Assembly: GCF_019429485.1 (NCBI RefSeq) | Contig: NZ_JAHXZN010000008.1 | Span: 62,001 to 126,000 of the forward strand | Direction: 5' to 3' | DNA from: Sphingomonas citri | Lineage (GTDB): Bacteria > Pseudomonadota > Alphaproteobacteria > Sphingomonadales > Sphingomonadaceae | DNA length: 64,000 nucleotides | In this document: piece after piece, positions 17,318 through 24,375 of the stretch | Layout: each line of letters opens with the position of its first letter | Position numbering within the stretch: the first letter of the stretch is position 1 | Translations under genes and position numbers: made by a program | Notes under the pieces: generated by a model | The model's database searches: none | Told to the model about the DNA's origin: nothing | What the model saw: only the letters and a program-made list of their open reading frames with translations

Positions 17318-17830
17318 ATGGCTCTTTCACCCGATTATTACTCGGTCCTTGGGGTACCCTCGACGGCCAGTCGCGACGCTATCCATGCGGCGTGGAAAGC
17401 GCTGCTTCGTCAATATCACCCAGATGCCAACCCCGGTTTGGACGTCTCTGCGCGTGCTAAGGAGATCAACGAGGCCTACGCCGTGTTGGGGAAAAACGAA
17501 GCACGCGCCGCCTATGATCGCTCGCGGATCAGGCCGTCTGCCCACCGAGCGACGGCGAACCGCCCGTTTCAGCCCAGGAAAACTGGCAGGCGCCCGATGC
17601 GGCCCTACCCGTCGATGCAGCCCGGCGCTAGCTTCTCGCGGCCGCTGGCGACCAATGAATGGCTGATGGGCCTTTTCCTGCTGATTCTCACCGCCGCACC
17701 GATCGCTACGATCGTGGTTCTGTATTTCGACGAGTCCGGAGTGGCGTCTACGGTCCGACGCAGCGATGCCGCTCGCCCCTTGCCTGAGCCTGCTGCACAA
17801 GCGGTTCGCCGCTCGTCCGGCGCAAACTAG
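17318..17830 (+). CDS. Membrane-anchored J-domain (DnaJ-like) protein
   Basis: 170-aa protein. Residues 5-68 form a J domain (DYYSVLGVP, RQYHPDANPG with the His34-Pro35-Asp36 triad, INEAYAVLG, ARAAYDRSR) that would stimulate an Hsp70 ATPase. A basic, Pro/Arg-rich linker (about 70-110) leads to one transmembrane helix at about 115-137, followed by a short polar tail. There is no zinc-finger or C-terminal substrate domain, so this is a class III J protein tethered with its J domain presumably in the cytoplasm. No dnaK is in the window. Low-GC context and no operon partner. Confidence 0.82.
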   Translation: MALSPDYYSVLGVPSTASRDAIHAAWKALLRQYHPDANPGLDVSARAKEINEAYAVLGKNEARAAYDRSRIRPSAHRATANRPFQPRKTGRRPMRPYPSMQPGASFSRPLATNEWLMGLFLLILTAAPIATIVVLYFDESGVASTVRRSDAARPLPEPAAQAVRRSSGAN

Positions 17831-18290
17831 GACTCGCACAGCCTGCTTCATGGACGATCGCTTATTCTCGGCGATCGACTCCGCAGGTTCAGCCATCAGA
17901 AGCGGTCGCGACGCGCGGATGAACCGGCGACCGAAGGCCGTAAGCTGGGAAGGAAGCGGGGTCGTCTGCTTCTGGGTCTTGGCTAGCGTACTGGCCGCTG
18001 CTCATTTGCCCTCCGGATGGCCCGCACGACTAAGCTCATGATGACGGGGTTCTGCCGCGATGGAACGTCGTCGCCCGCGATCGAGCATGACCGGTGCGGG
18101 TGGCGCAGTATCTCGACGTCATTCGCGAACGGTCAGCATGCGCCGACACGCACGCGGACCGAAGAAGTTCCCGAGCGCGGAAATATAAACATTCGTGTCC
18201 CAAGACATCCCGTTCGATCCCGTCGCCGTATCTCTCGGCGCTCGCGCGTGGGGACATCGCCCTCTCCTGTGAGCCTAGGGAGATGCCACA
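17831..18290. other. Intergenic region with one doubtful small ORF
   Basis: 460 bp without a convincing gene. A forward frame from ATG 17850 to 18041 would encode 63 aa with one hydrophobic stretch (VVCFWVLASVLAAAHL), but it has no clear ribosome-binding site and no recognised family. The segment 18170-18290 is AT-richer and probably carries the promoter of the ferritin-like genes, with AGGGAG at about 18277 as ribosome-binding site. Confidence 0.3.
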
Positions 18291-19271
18291 ATGAATGAAG
18301 ACGATCTGGTCATCGACGCGTTTGAGGCACGCGCCCAGCGACGCCACGACCGCCGCGCCCTGTTCACCGCGGCGCTCGGCGCCGCCGCGGTCGGTTCCGC
18401 CTTTGCTTACTCGGATCCCGCCCTGGCCCAGTCCGCGGTGACCGACGCGGACGTGCTCAACTTCGCGCTCAACCTTGAGTATCTCGAGGCGCAATTCTAT
18501 CTGTACGCGGTCAACGGCACGGGGCTGCCCGCGACGCTGACCGGCAGCGGCAGCACCGCCGGCGGCACGGTGACGGGCGGCGCGCAGGTCGACTTCACGA
18601 CCGATCCGACCGTCGGCGCCTATGCGCGCGAGATCGCGGCGGACGAGCAGGCGCACGTCAACTTCCTGCGCACCGCGCTCGGTTCGGCCGCGGTGGCGAT
18701 GCCCAACATCAACATCTCGGGCGCGGCCGACGGCCCGTTCACCGCGGCGGCGCGCGCCGCCGGCGTGGTCGATTCCACGAGCGGAGTGTTCAACCCCTAT
18801 GCCGACCCGACCAGCTTCCTGCTCGGCGCGTACATCTTCGAGGACGTCGGCGTCACCGCCTACAAGGGCGCCGCGCCGCTGCTCAGCAACAAGACCTTCC
18901 TCGAGGCCGCGGCCGGGATCCTCGCGGTCGAGGCCTATCACGCCGCGATCGTCCGCACGACGCTGTACGCCAAGGGCGTGCCCGCGCTGGTGGAGGCGAC
19001 CGAGAAGATCTCGGCGGCGCGCGACGCGCTCGACGGCAGCCCGACCGAGGATCTGATCCGCGGCATCGCGCCCAAGGACGATGCCGGCATCATGCCGAGC
19101 GGCAGCGGGGCGACGCTGACCTCGAACATCGCGCCGCTCAACGTCAACGGACTGGCCTACAGCCGCAGCACCGGACAGGTGCTCAACATCGTCTACCTCA
19201 ACGCCGCGACGGCGACGATGGGCGGGTTCTTCCCCAACGGCGTCAACGGCAACATCCGATCGACCACGTGA
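18291..19271 (+). CDS. Ferritin-like domain protein with Tat-type signal (desiccation-related family)
   Basis: 326-aa protein of the Ferritin_2 / desiccation-related type, exported to the periplasm. The N-terminus has a twin-arginine-like stretch (RRHDRRALF), a hydrophobic core and an AQS cleavage region near residue 48. The four-helix bundle carries the acidic/His pattern LNLEYLEAQFYLYAV, REIAADEQAHVNFLR and VEAYHAAIVRT, which could bind a di-metal centre. It ends with the conserved GGFFPNGVNG. A close paralogue starts 52 bp downstream. The exact function is unknown; members are linked to stress and desiccation responses. Confidence 0.87.
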   Translation: MNEDDLVIDAFEARAQRRHDRRALFTAALGAAAVGSAFAYSDPALAQSAVTDADVLNFALNLEYLEAQFYLYAVNGTGLPATLTGSGSTAGGTVTGGAQVDFTTDPTVGAYAREIAADEQAHVNFLRTALGSAAVAMPNINISGAADGPFTAAARAAGVVDSTSGVFNPYADPTSFLLGAYIFEDVGVTAYKGAAPLLSNKTFLEAAAGILAVEAYHAAIVRTTLYAKGVPALVEATEKISAARDALDGSPTEDLIRGIAPKDDAGIMPSGSGATLTSNIAPLNVNGLAYSRSTGQVLNIVYLNAATATMGGFFPNGVNGNIRSTT

Positions 19272-19323
19272 GCGTGCGGCGGCTCCCCTGCCCCGTCCCT
19301 CCCTTGTCACAGGAACCACGCAC

Positions 19324-20334
19324 ATGATCGATCATCGCAACGCCCTCGACCTGCTCGCCGCCGCAGACACGCGCCGCGCGGCGCGGCGCCGCTTCCTCAA
19401 GGTGGCGGGCGGCGGCACGCTCGCGCTCGGCGGGATCAGCCTGCTGTCCGGCTGCTTCGACTCCGGGGACGACGACGCTCCCAATCCCACGCCGACGCCG
19501 ACGCCGACCCCCGCCGCGGTGACCGACAGCGACATCCTCAATCTCGCGCTCAACCTCGAGTATCTCGAGGCGCAATATTATCTCTACGCGGTCAACGGCA
19601 GCGGACTGGCGGCCAATCTGACCGCGAGCGGCACCGGCACCGCGGGCGGCAGCGTCACCGGCGGCGCCAAGGTGGACTTCTCGGGTGACGCGCTGGTCGG
19701 CGCCTATGCCCGCGAGATCGCCGCGGACGAGGCCGCGCACGTCGCCTTCCTGCGCGCCGCGCTCGGCTCCGCCGCGATCGCCATGCCCAACATCAACATC
19801 TCGGGTGACGCGAGCGGCGCCTTCACCGCGGCGGCGCGCGCGGCCGGCGTGATCGGCGCGAGCGACACGTTCAACCCCTATTCCTCGCCCGAGAACTTCC
19901 TGCTCGGCGCCTATCTGTTCGAGGACGTCGGGGTCACCGCCTACAAGGGTGCGGCGCCGCTCTTGTCGAGCAAGGTCTTCCTCGAGGCCGCCGCTGGCAT
20001 CCTCGCGGCCGAGGCCTATCACGCCGGGCTGGTGCGCACCGTGCTCTACGCCAAGGGCATCGCCGCCCCCGCGCTGGTCACCGCGGCGGGGAAGATCTCG
20101 GACGCGCGCGACGCGCTCGACCAGGGCGGCGACACCGACCAGGGCCTCACCGGCTCGGGCGGCGCGGCCAATCTCGTCCCCGCCGACTCGGACGCGATCG
20201 CCTACAGCCGCAACAGCCGCCAGGTGCACAACATCGTCTACCTCAACGCCACCGGCGCCAACCAGAACGGGGGCGGCTTCTTCCCCAACGGGACGAACAA
20301 CCCCAACCCGACCCTGCGGGTGGGGCTGCCCTGA
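19324..20334 (+). CDS. Ferritin-like domain lipoprotein with Tat signal (paralogue of upstream gene)
   Basis: 336 aa, strongly similar along its length to the preceding protein (LNLEYLEAQYYLYAVNGSGL, REIAADEAAHVAFLR, AEAYHAGLVRT, GGFFPNGTNN). The signal differs: RRRFLK at 21-26 is a good Tat motif and LLSGC at 40-44 is a lipobox, so Cys44 should be lipidated. A Pro-Thr repeat linker (about 54-65) then spaces the bundle from the membrane. The pair looks like a tandem duplication giving one soluble and one membrane-tethered form. Function beyond the ferritin-like fold is unknown. Confidence 0.87.
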   Translation: MIDHRNALDLLAAADTRRAARRRFLKVAGGGTLALGGISLLSGCFDSGDDDAPNPTPTPTPTPAAVTDSDILNLALNLEYLEAQYYLYAVNGSGLAANLTASGTGTAGGSVTGGAKVDFSGDALVGAYAREIAADEAAHVAFLRAALGSAAIAMPNINISGDASGAFTAAARAAGVIGASDTFNPYSSPENFLLGAYLFEDVGVTAYKGAAPLLSSKVFLEAAAGILAAEAYHAGLVRTVLYAKGIAAPALVTAAGKISDARDALDQGGDTDQGLTGSGGAANLVPADSDAIAYSRNSRQVHNIVYLNATGANQNGGGFFPNGTNNPNPTLRVGLP

Positions 20335-20386
20335 TGCGGCGCCGGGCGCGCCGCACGGCCGCCGCACGCTGGGGATGACGACGACA

Positions 20387-20410
20387 GGGAGGAGGCCACC
20401 GCCTCCTCCC
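20387..20410 (+). terminator. 10-bp perfect hairpin after the ferritin-like pair
   Basis: GGGAGGAGGC (20387-20396), loop CACC, GCCTCCTCCC (20401-20410). The stem is perfect but no T-run follows, so it may terminate weakly or protect the upstream mRNA. It lies 53 bp after the lipoprotein stop and just before the barrel gene. Confidence 0.55.
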
Positions 20411-20434
20411 CGCTGATTCACGAGGGAGTGAGAC

Positions 20435-21280
20435 ATGAAGGTGATCGGATTGACCGCGGCGGCGCTGTTCGCCGCCTATGCGCTGCCCGCGACCGCGCAG
20501 GAGAGCGACGGCGGCTTCAGCGGCGTCTATGTCGGCGCGGCCGGCGGCTATGACGTCCAGCCCAACGACGGCGGCCGCTCGCGCGTGCTGTTCGACCGCA
20601 ACCTCGACGGGCAATATGGCGACGTGGTGCGCACCGGCTCGGGCGCCGACGCGTTCGGTCCCGGCTTCTGCGGCGGCCAGGCCAGCAACCAGCTCAGCCC
20701 GGCCAACGGCGGTCGCTGCACCAACGACAAGGACGACTGGGCCTATTACGGCCGGGTCGGGTTCGACGCGCAGCGCGGCCGCATCGTCGTCGGCGTGGTC
20801 GGCGAGTTCGGCACCACCAACATCACCGACGGGGTGAGCGCCTTCTCGAGCACGCCGGCGAGCTACGTCTTCAACCGCGGGATCGACTGGGAGGCGGGCG
20901 TGCGCGCGCGCGCCGGCTACACCCCCAACGACACCACCCTGTTCTACGGCACCTTCGGCCCGGGCTATGCGCGGATTGACCGCGCCTTCGGCTCGACCAA
21001 CATGACCAACACGTTCGAGGGCAGCGGCAAGCGCAACCAGTTCGGCTTCCAGGGGGGCGGCGGCGTCGAGCAGCGGCTCGGCCGGCACTTCTCGATCGGG
21101 CTGGAGTACATCTATCACCAGTATCGGGACGACGATTATGTCGTCCGCGCCGCCGGGCCAGCGGGTACGCCCTTCACCAACGCCAACAATGGCGGCAGCG
21201 CGTCGGGCACCGACTTCATCCGCAGCGACGACAAGTTCCGCTGGCACTCGCTGCGCGCCACCGCCGCGTTCCGCTTCTGA
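20435..21280 (+). CDS. Outer-membrane beta-barrel protein (Opa/OmpA-like porin family)
   Basis: 281 aa with a cleavable signal (MKVIGLTAAALFAAYALPATAQ region). A predicted 8-strand barrel begins GFSGVYVGAAGGYDV and ends with an aromatic C-terminal strand (SLRATAAFRF), which suits BAM-dependent insertion. Alternating strands such as DWAYYGRVGFDAQRGR, VGVVGEFGTTN and FSIGLEYIYHQYRDDDY are seen. These small surface barrels are common in sphingomonads and their roles are mostly unknown. The start at 20435 follows GAGGGAGTGAG. It may be transcribed with the ferritin-like pair or from its own promoter beyond the hairpin. Confidence 0.85.
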   Translation: MKVIGLTAAALFAAYALPATAQESDGGFSGVYVGAAGGYDVQPNDGGRSRVLFDRNLDGQYGDVVRTGSGADAFGPGFCGGQASNQLSPANGGRCTNDKDDWAYYGRVGFDAQRGRIVVGVVGEFGTTNITDGVSAFSSTPASYVFNRGIDWEAGVRARAGYTPNDTTLFYGTFGPGYARIDRAFGSTNMTNTFEGSGKRNQFGFQGGGGVEQRLGRHFSIGLEYIYHQYRDDDYVVRAAGPAGTPFTNANNGGSASGTDFIRSDDKFRWHSLRATAAFRF

Positions 21281-21285
21281 CCGGC

Positions 21286-21330
21286 GGCCCCGTGCCGCCG
21301 CGCGACCCCGGTCCGCGGCGGCACGGGGCC
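21286..21330. terminator. 17-bp perfect hairpin between convergent genes
   Basis: The 17-base arm at 21286-21302 is exactly complementary to 21314-21330, with an 11-base loop. It lies between the stops of the barrel gene (21280) and the leftward dehydrogenase (21350), so it probably acts as a bidirectional terminator despite lacking a T-run. Confidence 0.7.
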
Positions 21331-21349
21331 AGCGACTTCTCGCCGGCGA

Positions 21350-22081
21350 TCAGACCTGGCGCATGCCGCCGTCGACGCACAGCTCGGCGCCGGTGACGAA
21401 GCTGGCGGCGTCGCTCAGCAGGAACAGCGCCGCGGCCGCGACCTCGTCGACGCGCGCCATGCGCCCGAGCGGGATCGGCGCGACCAGCGCCCGCCGCGTC
21501 TCGTCCGGCACCGCCGCCATCATGTCGGTGTCGGTCGGCCCCGGCGCGACGACGTTGACGCGGATGCCGCGCGGCGCGAGCTCGGCCGCCCAGCTGCGCG
21601 CGTAGGAGCGCAGCGCCGCCTTGGTCGCGGCATAGGTGCTGTACGGCGTCACCCCCATGGTCGCGGCGATCGAGCCGACCAGCACCACCGCGGCGCCGTC
21701 GCGCAGCGCCGGCAGCGCCGCCTGCAACCCGAACAAGGCGCCGCGCACGTTGACCGCGAAATGCCGGTCGACGTGCTCGGCGGTCTCCTCCGCCAGCGTC
21801 GCCGGCTCGGACAGGCCGGCGTTGAGCACCAGCGCGTCGATCCGCCCGTGCCGGTGCTGCACCTCAGCGACGACGCGCGCGAGATCGGCCTGCGCCGCCG
21901 CATCGGCGACGATCCCCTGCGCCGCCCCGCCGATCCCCGCGGCCGCCGCGGCGACCTCCTGCTCCTTGCGCCCGGTCAGCACCACCGTGGCGCCCTCCTC
22001 CGCGAGCGCGCGCGCGGTCGCGAGACCGATCCCCCGTGCGCCGCCGACCACCAGCGCGATCCTGCCTGCCATCCGCGTCAT
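21350..22081 (-). CDS. Short-chain dehydrogenase/reductase (SDR)
   Basis: Classical SDR of 243 aa, NAD(P)-dependent and cytoplasmic. The Rossmann motif is GGARGIG (13-19); NAG is at 87-89, structural Asn111, and the catalytic Ser137, Tyr150 and Lys154 are all present. The C-terminal GAELCVDGG is typical. The substrate is not evident. It is divergent from an HxlR regulator with a palindrome between them, so it is very likely repressed or activated by that regulator in response to a small molecule. Confidence 0.92.
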   Translation of the reverse strand: MTRMAGRIALVVGGARGIGLATARALAEEGATVVLTGRKEQEVAAAAAGIGGAAQGIVADAAAQADLARVVAEVQHRHGRIDALVLNAGLSEPATLAEETAEHVDRHFAVNVRGALFGLQAALPALRDGAAVVLVGSIAATMGVTPYSTYAATKAALRSYARSWAAELAPRGIRVNVVAPGPTDTDMMAAVPDETRRALVAPIPLGRMARVDEVAAAALFLLSDAASFVTGAELCVDGGMRQV

Positions 22082-22112
22082 CGTCCGTCCTTCCTCGTCA
22101 TGGAGGGCGGGT

Positions 22113-22131
22113 AGATATACGACGCATATCT
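22113..22131. promoter_or_regulatory. Inverted-repeat operator between SDR and HxlR genes
   Basis: AGATAT at 22113-22118 and ATATCT at 22126-22131 form a perfect inverted repeat with a 7-base spacer, inside an AT-rich patch of the 82-bp divergent gap. HxlR proteins bind such dyads as dimers, so this is the expected operator controlling both genes. Confidence 0.65.
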
Positions 22132-22163
22132 GCTATCAAGAACGCACCCGGAGGTGAGTAGAT

Positions 22164-22553
22164 ATGGCGAGCGATACCGAACTGGCGGCGCTGTCGTGCC
22201 AGGCGATGATGGACGTGCCGCGCATCCGCCCCGTGCTCGACAAGATCGCGGACAAGTGGACGATCATGATCCTGACGGTGCTGTGCCCCGAGCCCGCGCG
22301 GTTCAACGAGATCAAGCGGCGGCTCGACGGCATCACGCACAAGTCGCTCGCCGACGCGCTCAAGCGGCTCGAGCGCCACGGCCTGATCACGCGCAGCGTG
22401 ATCCCGACCGCGCCGATCGGCGTCGTCTACGCCATCACCCCGCTGGGCCACTCGCTGCGCGCGCCGTTCGAGGCGCTGTGCAGCTGGGCGCTCGCGCACG
22501 AGCGGGCCTTCGCCGAGGCCGCGCTCGCCTATGACCGGGCACGCGCCGCATAG
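22164..22553 (+). CDS. HxlR family winged-helix transcriptional regulator
   Basis: 129 aa with the HxlR winged helix: VLDKIADKWTIMILTVL, RFNEIKRRLDGITHKSLADAL, LKRLERHGLITR and the wing YAITPLGHSL. A single cysteine near the N-terminus (Cys13) is where redox- or electrophile-sensing members keep theirs; whether this one senses is unknown. GGAGG stands about 10 bases before the ATG. It probably regulates the divergent SDR and itself through the dyad at 22113-22131. Confidence 0.9.
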   Translation: MASDTELAALSCQAMMDVPRIRPVLDKIADKWTIMILTVLCPEPARFNEIKRRLDGITHKSLADALKRLERHGLITRSVIPTAPIGVVYAITPLGHSLRAPFEALCSWALAHERAFAEAALAYDRARAA

Positions 22554-22629
22554 CCCTCCTATCCGCCTCACCAGAAATAGTCATTCCAACTCCTACTGGC
22601 TTGGTGGATGATCGCGGCCGGAGGTGGCG

Positions 22630-23541
22630 ATGTCCGACGAGCAGGCGACGACGGAGGGAGGCGACCCGGCGCGGCGCGGCGCGCTCGAGTGGCCGACGGT
22701 GGCGCTGGCGGCGCTGATCTACGGCGGCTGGCTCGCGCTGACCTTCTGGCACGCGCTGCTGCCCTGGCCCGTGCTGGTGGCGGCGGGCGGGTGGCTGGTG
22801 GCATGGCACGGCTCGCTCCAGCACGAGACGATCCACGGCCATCCGACGCGCTGGGCCTGGGTCAACGGCGCGGTCGGCGCGGTGCCGCTGGCGCTGTGGC
22901 TGCCCTACGGCGTATACCGCGACAGCCACCGCGCGCACCATCGCAGCCCGCACATCACCGACCCGCGCCACGATCCCGAGTCGCGCTACGTCGCCGGGAC
23001 CGGTCTGCCCCGCGCGCTCGCCGCGGCGCAGGCGACCTTGCTCGGGCGGCTGGTGCTCGGTCCGCCGCTGGCGGTGCTGGCGGTGGCGATCGACGAGGCG
23101 CGCCGGCTGCGGGGCGCGCCCGTCGCGGTGCTGCGCGACTGGGCGCCGCATCTCGCCGCGGTCGCGCCGCTGGTGGCCTGGCTCGAGTGGACCGGGTTGG
23201 GCGTCGCGCGCTACGCGCTGCTGATGGTCTATCCCGGGCTCGCGCTGACGCTGCTGCGCTCCTTCGCCGAGCATCGCGCCGACCTGCCGGGGCCGAGCCG
23301 CGCCGCGACGGTGGCGCGCGGCGGCGTGCTCGGGCTGCTGTACCTCAACAACCACCTCCATACCGCGCACCACGACCGGCCCGGGCTCGCCTGGTACCGG
23401 CTGCCGGCCTATCAGCGCCGCCACGCCGCACGGCTGGAAGCGCAGGCTGGGCGGATCCACCGCAGCTACGGCGAGATCGTGCGCCGCTTCGCGCTGCGCG
23501 CGCACGACCGGCTGGTCCATCCCGCCGCGGCGCCCCGGTGA
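22630..23541 (+). CDS. Membrane fatty acid desaturase / hydroxylase family protein
   Basis: 303-aa di-iron membrane enzyme. Three His boxes are present: HETIHGH (65-71), HRAHH (100-104) and NNHLHTAHH (His242, 244, 247, 248). Hydrophobic segments near 22-60, 80-95, 140-155 and 175-210 fit the usual four-helix topology. It would introduce a double bond or hydroxyl into a lipid chain; the substrate is unknown. The ATG at 22630 has GGAGG at good spacing and is preferred to the GTG two codons upstream. Its stop overlaps the GTG start of the next gene (GTGA), implying coupled synthesis. Confidence 0.87.
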   Translation: MSDEQATTEGGDPARRGALEWPTVALAALIYGGWLALTFWHALLPWPVLVAAGGWLVAWHGSLQHETIHGHPTRWAWVNGAVGAVPLALWLPYGVYRDSHRAHHRSPHITDPRHDPESRYVAGTGLPRALAAAQATLLGRLVLGPPLAVLAVAIDEARRLRGAPVAVLRDWAPHLAAVAPLVAWLEWTGLGVARYALLMVYPGLALTLLRSFAEHRADLPGPSRAATVARGGVLGLLYLNNHLHTAHHDRPGLAWYRLPAYQRRHAARLEAQAGRIHRSYGEIVRRFALRAHDRLVHPAAAPR

Positions 23542-24308
23542 GCGGCGCGGTCGCCTCGCTCGGCATGTACGACCACCCGGCGCAGCGCTGGGCCAATGAC
23601 GCCTTGTGGCAGGCGATCGCGGCGCGTCTGGAGGCGCGCGGCGTGGCGGCGCCGGACGCGCTCGACCGCGCCCGCCCAGTCGAGGCGATCTGGCGCGACC
23701 CGCGGCTGCTGCTCGCGCAATGCTGCGGCTACCCGCTGGTGACCGATCCCGCGCTCGCGCTGCGCGTGGTCGCGGTGCCGCATTACGCGGTGCCCGACTG
23801 CGCGCCAGGGCGGCACGCCAGCCGCGTGTTGGTGCGCGCCGACGATCCGGCGACGACGCTGGCGGGGCTGCGCGGCCGCCGCGCCGCGGTGAACGCGCTC
23901 TCCTCGAACACCGGCGCCAACCTGTTCCGCGCCGCGCTGGCGGGCGAGCCGCTCGACCAGGTCTTCGCCGCTTTGGTGGCGACCGGCTCGCACCGCGCCA
24001 GCGCCGCCGCGGTGCGCGACGGCGTCGCCGACGTGGCCGCGGTCGACGCCGTCACCTATGCGGCGCTGGCGCGCGACGAGCCCGAGGCGGTGGCGGGGCT
24101 GCGCCAGCTCGCGCTCACCCGCTCTTCCCCCGCGCTGCCCTTCGTCACCGCGCGCGCCACGCCCCCCGCGCTGGTGGCGGCGCTGCGCGACGCGCTGCAC
24201 GCCGCGGTGCATGACCCGGCGCTAGTATGCGCGCGCGCGGCATTGTTCCTCGCCGACGTCGCGCCGGCGAGCGTCCACCGCTACGTGGCACTGCGCGCGC
24301 TCCACTGA
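23538..24308 (+). CDS. PhnD-like substrate-binding-fold protein without export signal
   Basis: 256-aa protein of the phosphate/phosphonate ABC-transporter binding-protein type. Recognisable parts are the start of the first lobe (ASLGMYDHP), CCGYPLVTD, ADDPATTLAGLRGRRAAVN, the ligand-loop-like NTGANLFR, TGSHRASAAAVRDGVADVAAVDAVTYA and LPFVTA. No signal peptide or lipobox is present and no permease or ATPase is nearby, so it is probably a cytoplasmic ligand-binding protein rather than a transporter part. GTG start overlapping the desaturase stop. The ligand is not known; the coupling suggests a role linked to the desaturase. Confidence 0.8.
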   Translation: MSGAVASLGMYDHPAQRWANDALWQAIAARLEARGVAAPDALDRARPVEAIWRDPRLLLAQCCGYPLVTDPALALRVVAVPHYAVPDCAPGRHASRVLVRADDPATTLAGLRGRRAAVNALSSNTGANLFRAALAGEPLDQVFAALVATGSHRASAAAVRDGVADVAAVDAVTYAALARDEPEAVAGLRQLALTRSSPALPFVTARATPPALVAALRDALHAAVHDPALVCARAALFLADVAPASVHRYVALRALH

Positions 24309-24375
24309 GCCGCGCGCCGCCGCGGACGGGCGCGGGCACGGTTCCTTTCGGCGCCGTCACGCGTATGCGCATCGG

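Noticed and set aside
17850..18041. Possible 63-aa membrane peptide gene
   Set aside because: No clear ribosome-binding site, no family, and poor hydrophobic helix; kept only as a note in the intergenic entry.
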